A DNA stretch of 64,000 bases from Rhizobium sp. RU20A (GTDB lineage: Bacteria; Pseudomonadota; Alphaproteobacteria; Rhizobiales; Rhizobiaceae), in contig NZ_FTMB01000001.1 in NCBI RefSeq assembly GCF_900155885.1, positions 1,054,001 through 1,118,000 of the forward strand, read 5' to 3'. Positions 1-11,054 of the stretch are shown in pieces. Numbering within the stretch: the stretch's first letter is position 1; each line of letters begins with the position of its first letter. The notes beneath the pieces are model-generated. The model ran no database searches and was not told the origin of the DNA. It saw nothing but the letters and a program-made list of their open reading frames with translations. A program made the position numbers and the translations under genes.

Positions 1-949
1 AGCCGAGGCGGATGCGCGGATCGACGAGCGCGACGAGGAGATCGGCGAGAAGACTGCCGGCGAGCACGAGAATGGCGGAGAACATCAGGAGGCCCATCAC
101 GACGGGATAATCGTGGTATCCGAGACTATCGAGGAAAAGCCGCCCCATGCCGGGCCAGGTGAACACGGTCTCGGTGACCAGCGCGCCGCCGAGGATCGTC
201 GGCAGTTGCAGGCCGGCGAGCGTGATCATCGGCAGGAGCGCATTGCCCACCACATGCTTCATCAGCACCCGGCGCGGCGAGAGCCCCTTGGCGCGCGCCG
301 TGCGCACGAAATCCTGGTTGATGACATCGAGCGTCGCCGTGCGCATGTAGCGGCTCCAGACGGCGATGTTGACGAGCGCCAGCACAAGGCTCGGCATGAT
401 GAGGTGAATCGCGTAGTCGTAGAAGGACTGGTCGCCGATCGTGTACATGTTGCCGGCCGGCAGCCATTTCAGCTTCAGGGCGAAGACGTAGATGGCGACG
501 AGGCCGAACCAGAAGGTCGGGATTGAGAGCGCCACCATCGCGCCGACCGTGGCGGTGTAGTCGAAGAGCGAATAGCGCTTCGTCGCCCCCTTGATGCCGA
601 TCCAGGTGCCGACGAGGATCGAGATCAGCGTCGAGGAGCCCATGAGCAGGAGCGTGGCGAAGAGGTGGCCGGAGATGATCTCCAGCACCGGCCGCTGATC
701 GCGATAGGAAACGCCCCAGTCACCCTGCAACAGCCGCCACGCCCAGTCGAGATACTGGATGGGAAGCGGCCGGTTCAGGCCCATCTGCTCGGCGATGCGG
801 TCGAGCGCTTCCCGCGTCATGCCGGGCGTCAGCGCAAACTGCGACAGAGGACCGCCGGGCGCAAGGTTCAGCACGGCAAAGCCGATGATCGACACAAGCA
901 CCAGCAGCACGAGACTCTGCCAGAGACGGTTCAGAAGATAGGAAACCAT
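1..949 (-). CDS. Peptide/nickel-type ABC transporter permease (DppB-like), 3' end cut by window edge
   Basis: The translation begins MVSYLLNRLWQSLVLL and reads on to the window edge, about 316 residues, close to the usual DppB length, so only a few codons are missing. The N-terminal membrane helix followed by a GxxPL stretch and a multi-helix permease core with the EAA-type loop (near DFVRTARAKGL) fit the BPD_transp_1 family. It would form half of the membrane channel for the binding protein encoded just upstream. A second permease (DppC type) is expected beyond the left edge but is not visible. Confidence is high for the family; the substrate is unknown. Confidence 0.9.
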   Translation of the reverse strand, partial: MVSYLLNRLWQSLVLLVLVSIIGFAVLNLAPGGPLSQFALTPGMTREALDRIAEQMGLNRPLPIQYLDWAWRLLQGDWGVSYRDQRPVLEIISGHLFATLLLMGSSTLISILVGTWIGIKGATKRYSLFDYTATVGAMVALSIPTFWFGLVAIYVFALKLKWLPAGNMYTIGDQSFYDYAIHLIMPSLVLALVNIAVWSRYMRTATLDVINQDFVRTARAKGLSPRRVLMKHVVGNALLPMITLAGLQLPTILGGALVTETVFTWPGMGRLFLDSLGYHDYPVVMGLLMFSAILVLAGSLLADLLVALVDPRIRLG

Positions 950-1111
950 GGGGCTTTCTCCGGGTCAGCCCGCGGATGACACCGGCGGGCATGCCTTGAG
1001 GATCGTCCGCAACGGCCGCCGACGCCCGGCTCCGGCAGGAGCGTGGGGCAAGGTTCGGCCGGTGCGGTGCGATGAGCCGGGCCTTCACGAAAAGGCCCGG
1101 CGAACGCTCGA

Positions 1112-2776
1112 TCAGCTGACCTTCCAGCTGCCGACGTTCCAGGTGTCGATACGCGTGTTGATGTTGAACACGACATTCTCGACGCCCTGCCTGTGGCCGC
1201 GCACCGTGGCATACTGGAACAGCGGCAGGAAGGGCAGTTCGGCGCGCATGATCTCCTGGATCTTGAAATAGGCTGCCTTGCGCTCTTCCGGCACGAAGAG
1301 GCTACCACCCTTGGCGAGCAGCTCGTCCACTTCCTTGTTCTCGAACTGCCAGGTGTTCTGGCCCGAACCGCCCTTGGCGGGGCTGGAGGTGGAGCGGAAG
1401 AAGTCGGAGGTGTCGGGGTCCGGGCCGGTCAGGAAGTCGAGGCCGACGATGACGGTGTCGAACTTCGAGAGCATCCAGTAGTCGCCCCACATGACGGCGG
1501 GCGGCAGGTTGGAGATCGTCATGTCGATGCCGAGATCCTTGAACGACTGCTGCATGTACTGCTGCACCTGTTCGCGGATGTGGTTGCCGGCCGTGGTCGA
1601 GCAGGTGAAGGAAAGCTTCACGCCATCCTTGGCGCGGATTCCGTCATCGCCCGGCATCCAGCCCGCCTCGTCCAGCAAGGCCTTGGCCTTCTCCATCGAG
1701 TATTCATGCTTCGGCAGATCCGGATTGTAGTAGAAGGACTGCTGCGGCACGTAGCTTTCGGTTGGCGTCGGCAGGCCGTAATAGAGCGCGTCGATGATCG
1801 ATTGCTTGTCGATGGCGTGGTAGAGCGCCTGCCGCACCTTGGGGTCCTTGAATTGCGGCCGCTCCATGTTGAGCGTGAAGGATTCCACCGTCGAACCCGG
1901 CACCACCGTGACAACCTTGCCTTCCAGCCCCTTCGCCTCGTCGTAATGGTCAGGCGTGATCCACTGCAGGCCCACCACGTCGATGTCGCCGGTCTTGAAC
2001 TGCGTGTACATGACGTTGAGGTCGGGCACGTATTTGTAGATCAGCGTCTGGATATGCGGGCCGTCGCCGAAATAGTCGGCATTGGCTTCGAGCAGGATGT
2101 AGTCGCCGGCAACGCGCTCCTTCCACTTGAAGGGGCCGGTGCCGATGGGCGCATTGTTGTAGGGCGCCGTGTTGCGGTCGGCGGCCTCGCCCAGCGCATG
2201 TTTCGGCGTGATGAAGGTGGACGCGAGGATCGACGGATAGGGCGCGAAGGGCTTTTCCATCTTCCAGGTGATCTCGGTCGGCGACACCACCGTCAGCTCG
2301 CGCACATATTCGTGGCCGGTCTTGCGCCAGGAGCGGAAATTCGGATCGACCAGCAGTTCCAGCGTGAACTTGACGTCCTCGGCGGTGAACGGCGTGCCGT
2401 CATGCCACTTCACGTCGTCGCGCAGCTTCACCTTCCAGGTGAGGCCGTCGGCGGAGATGCCGCCATTTTCGACCGTCGGGACTTCGGCAGCGAGCGCGGC
2501 AACGAAGGCGCCCTTCTCGTCCACGTAGAACAGCGGATCGAAGATGCTGAAATGGATGCCCTCATCCACCTCGATATGCGGCATGTGCGGGTTGAAGACC
2601 GTCGGCTCCTGCGAGAAGCCGACGGTCAGCTGTCCCGTGGCATCCTTGGCCCCTTGCGCGAAGGCGCGCGTGAAGCCCGGAAGCCCGGTCATGACGACGC
2701 CGGAGGCGCCGAGCGCGAGAAGGCCGAGCGCCTGGCGGCGCGTGGTGTTCAGGAATGGCTTTTTGGTATCGGACAT
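1112..2776 (-). CDS. ABC transporter substrate-binding protein, family 5, Tat-exported
   Basis: A 554-residue periplasmic binding protein of the SBP_bac_5 family (oligopeptide, dipeptide or nickel type). A twin-arginine motif (TRRQAL, arginines 13-14) followed by a hydrophobic stretch suggests Tat export. The stretch around GLTWKVKLRDDVKWHDGTPFTA is the family signature. It lies upstream of the permease (162 bp gap) and downstream of a FAD oxidoreductase. That gene pairing suggests an amine- or amino-acid-like ligand, but this is inference. The start chosen is the ATG giving the Tat signal. Confidence 0.92.
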   Translation of the reverse strand: MSDTKKPFLNTTRRQALGLLALGASGVVMTGLPGFTRAFAQGAKDATGQLTVGFSQEPTVFNPHMPHIEVDEGIHFSIFDPLFYVDEKGAFVAALAAEVPTVENGGISADGLTWKVKLRDDVKWHDGTPFTAEDVKFTLELLVDPNFRSWRKTGHEYVRELTVVSPTEITWKMEKPFAPYPSILASTFITPKHALGEAADRNTAPYNNAPIGTGPFKWKERVAGDYILLEANADYFGDGPHIQTLIYKYVPDLNVMYTQFKTGDIDVVGLQWITPDHYDEAKGLEGKVVTVVPGSTVESFTLNMERPQFKDPKVRQALYHAIDKQSIIDALYYGLPTPTESYVPQQSFYYNPDLPKHEYSMEKAKALLDEAGWMPGDDGIRAKDGVKLSFTCSTTAGNHIREQVQQYMQQSFKDLGIDMTISNLPPAVMWGDYWMLSKFDTVIVGLDFLTGPDPDTSDFFRSTSSPAKGGSGQNTWQFENKEVDELLAKGGSLFVPEERKAAYFKIQEIMRAELPFLPLFQYATVRGHRQGVENVVFNINTRIDTWNVGSWKVS

Positions 2777-2917
2777 TTTTCAGTTCCCCTTTTATGCGAT
2801 GGAGTGACATGTCATCTCAGTGTGTGCTTCCGCCTCTGCGGGCAGTTCAGCCTCCCGACGGCAGTCGCCAGCCGGCACGCGGTGCAACCGGCGGCGGACC
2901 GCCGGCAGCTCTGGTCG

Positions 2918-4249
2918 TCAGAAGCCGCTGATGAGTTCGATCTTCGACCCATCCGAAAAGCGGCTGAAACGGAAATCGCGGCGCTCCACGATCGGCGTAC
3001 GCCCGAGAACGATGTCGGCCATCAGCCGCCCGGCTGCCGGGCCGATGCCGAAGCCATGGCCGGAAAAGCCGGTCGCGACGTGGAAGCCGGGGATCGCATC
3101 GATGGCGTCGATGACCGGCACGGCATCCGGCGTCACGTCGATCATGCCGCCCCAGCGCTGCGCGATCTCGGCCTTCTTGAAGACCGGGAAGGCGACCGAA
3201 AGACGCTTGAGGGCTGCGTCCGACATGGCCTTGGAGGGGATCGGGTCCAGCACGCGGTTGTATTCGAAGGGCGAGGCCTCATCGAGCGCCCAGCGGCGCG
3301 GAATGCGCGCCTCGTCGAAGAAGCGGCCGCCGAGCCGGAAGCGCAACGAGCGCCACTCATGCGAAAAGGCCGGCAGGAACTTCATGCCGTAGCGGAACGA
3401 GGCCGGCACGAGATCGACGATGTTCTGAGCCCCGTCGGCAATCGTATAGCCGCCGTCCTGGCGCTTGCGCAGCGCGAAGCCGCTCGCCCAGATCGCCTCG
3501 TCCGGCCCGCCTTCCAGCGGCTTGGTGCGCAACACCGAATTCAGCACCTTGAGCTGCGGCAGGTCGAGCCCGTTATTGCCCATGAAAAGGCTGGACCAGG
3601 CACCACCCGCCAGCACCACGGATTTGCAGGCGATTTCGCCGCGCTCCGTTACGACGCCGGAAACCTTGCCCCCCGCCATTTGCAGGCCGCGCACCGCGCA
3701 TTCGGTGAGGATATGCGCGCCACGATCGCGCGCCGCTTCGGCAATGGCGGGTGCTGCGCGCTGTGGCTCGGCGCGGCAGTCGCCCGCCGTATAGAGAGCG
3801 CCTGCGATCTTCATCGTATTGCCGGGATATTTGGCGTTGAACTCCGCAGCGCTCAGCATGCGGCTTTCGATCTGGTATCCCTCCAGATTGCGGTTCCAGC
3901 GCTCATGTTCGTCGAATGCCTTTTCATCCGCGCAGGTGAAGACGATGCCGGAGCGCTTGAAACCGGTCTCACGCCCCGTGCGGCGGTTGAGGTCGGCCCA
4001 GATGCGCAGCGCCTCGGCCATCAGCGGCACTTCGCGCGGATCACGCCGGGAGATACGCACCCAGCCCCAGTTGCGGCTCGACTGTTCATGGCCGATGCCG
4101 CCCTTCTCGCACAGCGCGACGCGCAGGCCGCTGTCGGCAAGCTCCAGCGCCGTCGACGTTCCGATGATCCCGCCGCCGATGACGACGACATCCACCTCCT
4201 TCGGCAGCTCGGCATCGCCATGGACGGGAACGACATAAGGACCGGGCAT
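2918..4249 (-). CDS. FAD-dependent oxidoreductase of the DAO family
   Basis: About 443 residues. The N-terminal dinucleotide-binding motif VVVIGGGIIG and the following SSRNWGW stretch are typical of DAO/glycine-oxidase-like flavoproteins, which oxidise amines or N-methyl amino acids. The C-terminal region has the second FAD contact (HVATGFSGHGFGIGPAAG). I start at the ATG at 4249, one base after the stop of the SDR gene, because the longer reading adds 23 residues that lie inside that gene. The co-transcribed SDR and nearby ABC transporter suggest catabolism of an imported amino compound. The substrate cannot be deduced. Confidence 0.9.
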   Translation of the reverse strand: MPGPYVVPVHGDAELPKEVDVVVIGGGIIGTSTALELADSGLRVALCEKGGIGHEQSSRNWGWVRISRRDPREVPLMAEALRIWADLNRRTGRETGFKRSGIVFTCADEKAFDEHERWNRNLEGYQIESRMLSAAEFNAKYPGNTMKIAGALYTAGDCRAEPQRAAPAIAEAARDRGAHILTECAVRGLQMAGGKVSGVVTERGEIACKSVVLAGGAWSSLFMGNNGLDLPQLKVLNSVLRTKPLEGGPDEAIWASGFALRKRQDGGYTIADGAQNIVDLVPASFRYGMKFLPAFSHEWRSLRFRLGGRFFDEARIPRRWALDEASPFEYNRVLDPIPSKAMSDAALKRLSVAFPVFKKAEIAQRWGGMIDVTPDAVPVIDAIDAIPGFHVATGFSGHGFGIGPAAGRLMADIVLGRTPIVERRDFRFSRFSDGSKIELISGF

Positions 4250-4250
4250 C

Positions 4251-4964
4251 TCAGAAAAATTCCTCAAGCTGGCAATTGATGGCGAATTCGGCGACCGAGG
4301 CCGAATTGGGTAGGGCAAGCAGCATGGCGATGATGCGGGCGAGATCGTCCGGCTGCGTCATCATCTCGGGCGCGCGGCCGGAGAGCGTCGTGCCCATGTC
4401 GGTCGCCACGAAGCCGGGGCAGACGGCGGTGGCGCGGATGCCCTGGTCGAAACCGGCCTGGCGGATGGCATGCGCCAGCGCCACGGCGGCGAACTTGGAG
4501 AGAGAATAGCTGCCGGCACCGGCCGATTTCACCCGCTTGCCGGAGAGCGAGGCGAGAATGATCACCCTGCCCCTGCCCGTTGCGGCCAGCGCCTCCCAGG
4601 CGGCCTTTGCGAGGCGGCGCGGCGCCTTGAGGTTGACCGACATCATGGCGTCAATGTCGTCATCCTCGGCCTCGATCACCGTCTTCGGGATCATGATCCC
4701 GGCATTGGCGACGAGGGCATCGATACGGCCGAACCGGCCAAGCGCCTCGGAAACCCAGCGCGCTTCCGCCGTCACGTCGCCGGCCTCGTAGGCGACAAGC
4801 TGGACGCGGTCCTCATGGCCCTCGGCCCAGGCCGGCATCACCGGCTTGCGCATGCCGAGCGACACAGTCCAGCCCTGCCGCAAAAGCTCGGCGCCGACAT
4901 GGTCGCCGATACCGCGGCTGGCTCCTGAAATCAGCGCCACGGCGCCTTCTGGAAAATCGCTCAT
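4251..4964 (-). CDS. Short-chain dehydrogenase/reductase (SDR)
   Basis: 237 residues. The N-terminal nucleotide-binding motif is SGASRGIG, the NAG motif is present (VANAGIM), and the catalytic Ser-Tyr-Lys is visible as S(AGAG)SYSLSK. It would catalyse an NAD(P)-dependent oxidation or reduction in the cytoplasm. Its start overlaps the MarR gene stop by four bases (ATGA) and its stop is one base before the flavoprotein start, so the three genes form a translationally coupled operon. The physiological substrate is unknown. Confidence 0.9.
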   Translation of the reverse strand: MSDFPEGAVALISGASRGIGDHVGAELLRQGWTVSLGMRKPVMPAWAEGHEDRVQLVAYEAGDVTAEARWVSEALGRFGRIDALVANAGIMIPKTVIEAEDDDIDAMMSVNLKAPRRLAKAAWEALAATGRGRVIILASLSGKRVKSAGAGSYSLSKFAAVALAHAIRQAGFDQGIRATAVCPGFVATDMGTTLSGRAPEMMTQPDDLARIIAMLLALPNSASVAEFAINCQLEEFF

Positions 4965-5458
4965 GACAGCCCCACGATGCGGCGATAGGCGCGCCGCAGG
5001 ATATCGATGACCAGCTTCTGCTCGTCCTCGGGAATGAAGGAGAAGAAATCGCGCGACTGCTGCGGCACGATCTCGCGGATCTTCACCGCCAGCGCCGAGC
5101 CGGCCTCGGTGATGTAGAGCTGCTGCGCCCGGCTGTCGTCCGGCGAAATCTCGCGGCGGATGAGCCCGTGATCCTCCATCTGGTCGATCAGCCGGCCCAT
5201 GGCAGAGCGGTCGCGCATGATGAGGTGGGCGATCACGGAAGGACGAATGCCGGGATAGTCGTCGACCAGCAGCAGCGTGGTGATCTTGCCCGTGCCCTTG
5301 GCGACATCAAGCCCCTCCAGCCGCTCGTCCAGATCGCGTGACACGGCGAGGTTGAGGGTGCGGATGTAGAAGCTCAGCGTGTCCTCGAGCACATCGATGT
5401 TGATGTCCTTGGGGATCGTCGGTGGCTTGGCCAGGGGTTTTGCAGGCGGTTTCGTCAT
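4961..5458 (-). CDS. MarR-family transcriptional regulator
   Basis: 165 residues with the winged-helix layout of MarR proteins: a helix-turn-helix region, then the wing around DHGLIRREISPDDSRAQQLYIT with the typical D-R pair. It is first in the operon with the SDR and FAD oxidoreductase. A 21-bp imperfect palindrome lies 116 bp upstream and its perfect twin lies upstream of the ABC ATPase gene, so it probably represses both units and responds to a small ligand, perhaps the transported compound. The regulator-operator link is inferred from the shared sites. Confidence 0.92.
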   Translation of the reverse strand: MTKPPAKPLAKPPTIPKDINIDVLEDTLSFYIRTLNLAVSRDLDERLEGLDVAKGTGKITTLLLVDDYPGIRPSVIAHLIMRDRSAMGRLIDQMEDHGLIRREISPDDSRAQQLYITEAGSALAVKIREIVPQQSRDFFSFIPEDEQKLVIDILRRAYRRIVGLS

Positions 5459-5573
5459 GGAGTTTCCGTTCGACTGGACGAAGCTCTCCCCGCCGCAGCC
5501 AGCGCTTCGCCGGCCGCAGCTTCGGGCTTCCGTCGCTGTCGTATGTCAATGTCGTGACGACATGAAAGGCCAG

Positions 5574-5594
5574 ATAGTGGACCTTTGCAACTAT
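5574..5594. promoter_or_regulatory. Imperfect 21-bp palindrome, likely MarR operator (autoregulation)
   Basis: The site reads ATAGTGGA, a 5-base spacer, then GCAACTAT. It has the same half-site and spacing as the perfect palindrome at 7458-7478. It is followed by an AT-rich patch (about 5590-5640) and lies 116 bp upstream of the MarR start. The rest of the 300-bp gap 5459-5758 holds no gene I can support. Confidence 0.55.
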
Positions 5595-5758
5595 TTTTTT
5601 CCGAAGAATGAATTATTTTCTTTTAAAATCAATGAATTGAGCCAGAAACGCCAGCATCGCCGGCCCCTCTTGGGGTCGACGAAAAATAGGGCTCCGACGA
5701 GCCGGACGGGTGCGGACAGGCCGTTTCCGAGCCGCCCGCAACCCGGCCTTTCGCGTGA

Positions 5759-7399
<1,641 letters not shown>

Positions 7400-7457
7400 A
7401 AGTTCCCCTTGTTTTTGTAACTTTGTTCGCCTGCGGTCATTGTGCGCCGCAGCGAAG

Positions 7458-7478
7458 ATAGTGGATCATGTCCACTAT
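7458..7478. promoter_or_regulatory. Perfect 21-bp palindrome, likely MarR operator of the ABC ATPase gene
   Basis: The site reads ATAGTGGA, spacer TCATG, TCCACTAT. The arms match exactly. It lies in the divergent region between the ATPase gene (minus) and the ferritin-like gene (plus), closer to the former. The same half-site occurs upstream of marR at 5574-5594. Confidence 0.6.
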
Positions 7479-7627
7479 TTTGTCCAGCGCCGGAAAGGCG
7501 GAAAGGCGAGATAATGCGCACCGTCAACCCGCACCCCCGCCCCGCGCATGGTCACCGACGGATGCTGTTAAGGGGAACACCTGCGCGTCGCGCCTGTTTG
7601 GACAGTATCCACGAAAGGGAGAACACC

Positions 7628-8140
7628 ATGTCCGATCACGACATCCGCAGCATCTTCGTCACCGGCCTTCGCAATGCGCATGCGATGGAAAATCAGGCGC
7701 TGTCGATCATGAAGCCGCAGCTTCTGCGCGTCGAAAACTATCCCGACGTGCTTGACAGGTTGGAAGCCCACAAGCGCGAAACCGAAAACCAGATCACCCG
7801 GCTCGAAACCGTCCTGTCCCAGTTGAACGAGAGCCATTCGGCGCTGAAAGATGTCGCGCTCTCCTTCACGGGCTCGATGGCCGCGATGGGCCACACCATG
7901 GCCGGCGACGAGATCCTCAAGAACAGCTTCGCCAATTTCGCCTTCGAGAATTTCGAGATCGCCGCCTACAAATCCCTCCTGACCGTCGCCGACCTCGGCG
8001 GCTTCACCTTTGCCGTCCAGCCGCTGACGGCCAATCTCGCCGAAGAACAGGCTATGGCGGCCTGGATCGACGACCACGTCGCCGAGATCACCACCCGCTT
8101 TGCCACCCGCAAGCAAGCCGGCCAGACCGCCAAGGTCTGA
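7628..8140 (+). CDS. Ferritin-like DUF892 (YciE/YciF-type) protein
   Basis: 170 residues starting MSDHDIRSIFVTGLRNAH. The pattern (helix with GLRNAHAMENQAL, then HKRETENQITRLE, and later EEQAMAAWIDDH) fits the DUF892 four-helix ferritin-like family found in stress-induced proteins. The metal-ligand glutamates and histidines of the helices are present. I use the ATG at 7628 because AAGGGA sits 8-9 bases upstream and the longer reading adds non-conserved residues. The exact role of the family is not settled. Confidence 0.85.
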   Translation: MSDHDIRSIFVTGLRNAHAMENQALSIMKPQLLRVENYPDVLDRLEAHKRETENQITRLETVLSQLNESHSALKDVALSFTGSMAAMGHTMAGDEILKNSFANFAFENFEIAAYKSLLTVADLGGFTFAVQPLTANLAEEQAMAAWIDDHVAEITTRFATRKQAGQTAKV

Positions 8141-8173
8141 CCGCGCCGGGCCAGGAGCGGGAGGACGGGCGGC

Positions 8174-8749
8174 ATGGACGGGAACTGGTCCCATATCTGC
8201 GTCGATATGCAGCGCATGTTCGCCGAGGACACCCCCTGGCACGTGGGCTGGATGGACACCATTTTGCCTGCCATGAGCGAGGTTGCGCGCCGTCATGCGG
8301 CGCGCACCATCTTTACCCGCTTCGTGCCGCCGCAGCATGCCGACGCGGCACCCGGCATGTGGAAGCCCTATTATGAAAAATGGTGGATGATGACGGGCGA
8401 GCACCTGCCGCCCGAGATGCTCGACCTCATCGCCCCGCTTGCCCGCACCCTGCCGCCGGCGACCACCTTGGACAAGCACACCTATTCGCCTTGGATGGAC
8501 GGCCGCCTTCACGCTGCCCTTGCCGGCCGCAACATCCGCCGGCTCGTCATCACCGGCGGTGAAACGGACGTCTGCGTGCTGGCGACCGTGCTGGGTGCGG
8601 TGGACCTTGGCTACGACGTCACCCTTTTGGATGACGCCGTCTGCAGCGGCACGGACGCGACGCATGACGCCGCGCTTGGCCTCCTCAAGACCCGCTATTC
8701 CAGCCAGTTGCGCGCCATGAGCACCGAAGCCTTTCTCTCGCTCTCCTGA
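8174..8749 (+). CDS. Isochorismatase-like cysteine hydrolase
   Basis: 191 residues. The catalytic triad of the family is visible: Asp in CVDMQ near residue 11, Lys in LDKHTYS, and Cys in TDVCVLAT. These enzymes hydrolyse amides or vinyl ethers such as nicotinamide or isochorismate. The gene follows the ferritin-like gene by 33 bp on the same strand and converges with the alcohol dehydrogenase gene, whose stop is 4 bp away. The substrate is unknown. Confidence 0.88.
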   Translation: MDGNWSHICVDMQRMFAEDTPWHVGWMDTILPAMSEVARRHAARTIFTRFVPPQHADAAPGMWKPYYEKWWMMTGEHLPPEMLDLIAPLARTLPPATTLDKHTYSPWMDGRLHAALAGRNIRRLVITGGETDVCVLATVLGAVDLGYDVTLLDDAVCSGTDATHDAALGLLKTRYSSQLRAMSTEAFLSLS

Positions 8750-8753
8750 AACC

Positions 8754-9929
8754 TCACGGCTTCAGCACCACCTTGATGCAGCCTTCCTTCTTGTCCCGGA
8801 ACGTCTTGTAGAGTTCCGGCCCGTCCTCGAGCCCGGCCCGGTGGGTGATGACGAAGGACGGGTCGATCTCCCCCTTCTGGATGCGCTCCATGAGGACCGG
8901 CAGATAGGCCTGCACCGGCGTCTGCGCCATGCGGAAGGTGAGGCCCCGGTTGATCGCCGAGCCCATCGGGATCTTGTCGAGGAAGCCGCCATAGACGCCG
9001 ACGATCGAGACCGTTCCGAAGTTGCGGCAGCAATGAATCGCCTGGCGCAGCACATGCGGCCGGTCCGTTCCCATGAAGGTCGCGACCTTGATGCGGTCGA
9101 TGCGCGAATCCCAACTCGCGGATGGATCGGCTTCCGTTCCCACCGCATCGATGCAGGCATCCGCACCGCGCCCCTTGGTCAGCTCCATGATCCGCTCGTA
9201 AATATCCTCCTCGCGATAATCGAGCGTGATCGCCCCCGTCGCCCCGGCCAGCACCAGCCGCTCCGGCACGCTGTCGATGGCGATCACCCGCTCCGCGCCG
9301 AGCAGGAAGGCCGAGCGGATCGCCATCTGTCCCACGGGACCGCAGCCCCAGATGGCGATCGTATCGCCCTGCTGGATGTTGCAGAAATCCGCCGCCATGT
9401 AGCCGGTCGGAAAAATGTCCGAGAGGAACAGCACCTGCTCGTCCGTCAGCCCGTCCGGCACCTTGATCGGCCCGAAATCGGCATAGGGCACCCGCAGATA
9501 TTCCGCCTGCCCGCCGCTGTAGCCGCCCAGCAGATGGGTATAGCCGAACAGCCCCGCCGGCGAATTGCCCCACATCTTCGTCGCCTTCTGTCGCGAGCGT
9601 TCCGGATTGCTGCGCTCGCAGGCCGAGAAGAAGCCGCGCTGGCAGAAGAAGCACTGGCCGCAGGCGATGGTGAAGGGAATGACGACGCGATCGCCGACCT
9701 TCAGCTTGGAATTGTCCCGCCCGACCTCGACGACCTCCCCCATCGTCTCGTGCCCCATGATGTCGCCACCATGCATATCGGGCATGATGCCGTCATAGAT
9801 GTGCAGGTCCGACCCGCAGATCGCACAGGCCGTCACCTTGATGATCGCATCCCGCCCATCCTCGATGACAGGATCCGGCACGCTCTCGCACCGGATGTCG
9901 TGCTTCCCATGCCACGTCAAAGCCTTCAT
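8754..9929 (-). CDS. Zinc-dependent alcohol dehydrogenase (MDR family, formaldehyde-dehydrogenase-like)
   Basis: 391 residues starting [14 protein letters not shown]. Zinc-ligand motifs are visible: [13 protein letters not shown] and GHETMGEV for the catalytic zinc, and a cluster with [15 protein letters not shown] for the structural zinc. The nucleotide fold GCGPVGQMA follows. The chain is longer than classical ADHs and resembles glutathione-dependent or -independent formaldehyde dehydrogenases, so aldehyde or threonine-like substrates are possible. I start at the ATG at 9929; GTG codons just upstream are less likely. Confidence 0.88.
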   Translation of the reverse strand: MKALTWHGKHDIRCESVPDPVIEDGRDAIIKVTACAICGSDLHIYDGIMPDMHGGDIMGHETMGEVVEVGRDNSKLKVGDRVVIPFTIACGQCFFCQRGFFSACERSNPERSRQKATKMWGNSPAGLFGYTHLLGGYSGGQAEYLRVPYADFGPIKVPDGLTDEQVLFLSDIFPTGYMAADFCNIQQGDTIAIWGCGPVGQMAIRSAFLLGAERVIAIDSVPERLVLAGATGAITLDYREEDIYERIMELTKGRGADACIDAVGTEADPSASWDSRIDRIKVATFMGTDRPHVLRQAIHCCRNFGTVSIVGVYGGFLDKIPMGSAINRGLTFRMAQTPVQAYLPVLMERIQKGEIDPSFVITHRAGLEDGPELYKTFRDKKEGCIKVVLKP

Positions 9930-10123
9930 CACCACTCTCCATCAGATCACGCCACCGGCGCGGAAGCGCGCCAGGCGGGGATGGTGTCTGACCGATGAGG
10001 ACGGGGATTGTTCCGGAACGTTATGCGAAAGCGATTTGCACAGGGGCCACGCAAGAGGAACGTCTCAACCAAGGCGTATAAAACCAACGCAAACGTCGGG
10101 AAATGAATGAGATTGGTTTACTT
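9930..10123. other. Host intergenic stretch between ADH promoter side and element left end
   Basis: About 190 bp with no gene I can support. It holds the upstream region of the alcohol dehydrogenase gene and runs into the left att repeat. With the element interior up to 10292, the total gene-free span is about 360 bp. Confidence 0.5.
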
Positions 10124-10139
10124 TGGTGGGCCCGGAGGG
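10124..10139. repeat. Left attachment-site repeat (attL core)
   Basis: A 16-bp exact copy of the 3' end of tRNA-Ile(CAU), TGGTGGGCCCGGAGGG. It diverges from the tRNA immediately after. It marks the far end of the integrated element. Confidence 0.85.
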
Positions 10140-10292
10140 CCTGCCGAATTCCAAGAAAATCAGCAGCTTAACCCTGTGTGGGACGAAGACCCCATTTTAT
10201 AAAAATCAATGGCTTAGTAAAGCCGCCGTCCCACTTTTTCCGGCCGTTTCCGCCCCTTCTTTCCCGGTTGCATTGCGGCCAGGGAGGCGCGC

Positions 10293-11054
10293 ATGAGCGG
10301 GGTGCGGCCATTTCGGGACGTGAAGCTGCAATGGCTTCAACAGTTGAGCTGCGACAAGGATTTGAGCGACAGCGCGCGATCCGTGGCGCTCTATATCATC
10401 ACCACGCATTTGAACGGCCACACCGAGAAGGCGTGGCCATCCTATCAAACGATTGCCGACGCGACCGGCAAGAGCGTCAAGACCATTCAGCGCGCCGTCC
10501 GTGAACTTGAGGTCAAAGGATGGTTCGAGGTCCAGCGCGGAAATGGCGTCGGGCACAACACAGAATATCGTCCCTCAGCGGCATCGATTTTACGCGCATC
10601 GGACGCCCGCGAAAAGACGGACAAAGTTGTCACCCTTTACCCTGACAAAGGCGGTCAAAATCGTCCGGAAAGGCGGTCAGATCTGTCCAGCGAAGGGGGA
10701 CAAATATGTCCACCAAACCCAGAGAAAGAAAAAATAAAAAAACCTAACCCGCGCGAGGACGCCCCGCCGCGCGTCGAAACGCGGCGAGCCGTCCCGCTCG
10801 TTTTCGTGGCCGAGACCAAGGCGGATCAGGTCGAGCAGTGGCGCTCCTGGTTGCGACGTCACGGCTTTCCTTCGATCGACGCCTTGGGCCTTCGAACGGT
10901 GAAAACCAAGAAGCCGGGTTATGCCTTGCCGGGCTACTGGCCACCTGATGACGCAAGCCCCAGCGCCCTCGATTGGATTGCATTCTTCAGCCACCGCCGT
11001 GACCACATCGCCGATGAACCCGCGAGGCAAACCGATCTTCGGAGGGCGTCATGA
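10293..11054 (+). CDS. Helix-turn-helix protein, possible replication initiator or element regulator
   Basis: 253 residues. The N-terminal third (residues 1-85) has a winged HTH of the HTH_36 kind (WPSYQTIADATGKSVKTIQRAVRELEVKGW), common in plasmid and phage replication initiators. The middle is charged and low in complexity; the C-terminal part contains LPGYWPPDD. A clear Shine-Dalgarno (GGGAGG) precedes the ATG. Its stop overlaps the mobC start (ATGA). Its position as first gene of the mob operon suggests a replication or regulatory role, but the family is not firmly identified. Confidence 0.65.
   Translation: MSGVRPFRDVKLQWLQQLSCDKDLSDSARSVALYIITTHLNGHTEKAWPSYQTIADATGKSVKTIQRAVRELEVKGWFEVQRGNGVGHNTEYRPSAASILRASDAREKTDKVVTLYPDKGGQNRPERRSDLSSEGGQICPPNPEKEKIKKPNPREDAPPRVETRRAVPLVFVAETKADQVEQWRSWLRRHGFPSIDALGLRTVKTKKPGYALPGYWPPDDASPSALDWIAFFSHRRDHIADEPARQTDLRRAS

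Noticed and set aside
1193-4279. 1028-codon plus-strand open frame
   Set aside because: It runs antisense to the well-identified binding protein and FAD oxidoreductase genes, which carry clear family motifs. High GC makes long antisense frames common.
7442-7627. Upstream extension of the ferritin-like gene
   Set aside because: The extra residues are not family-like and the palindromic operator lies there; ATG 7628 has the ribosome-binding site.
10178-10234. Inverted repeat GTGGGACG ... CGTCCCAC as a terminator
   Set aside because: The 41-base spacer is too long for an intrinsic terminator, although a T run follows; reported instead as possible arm-type sites.
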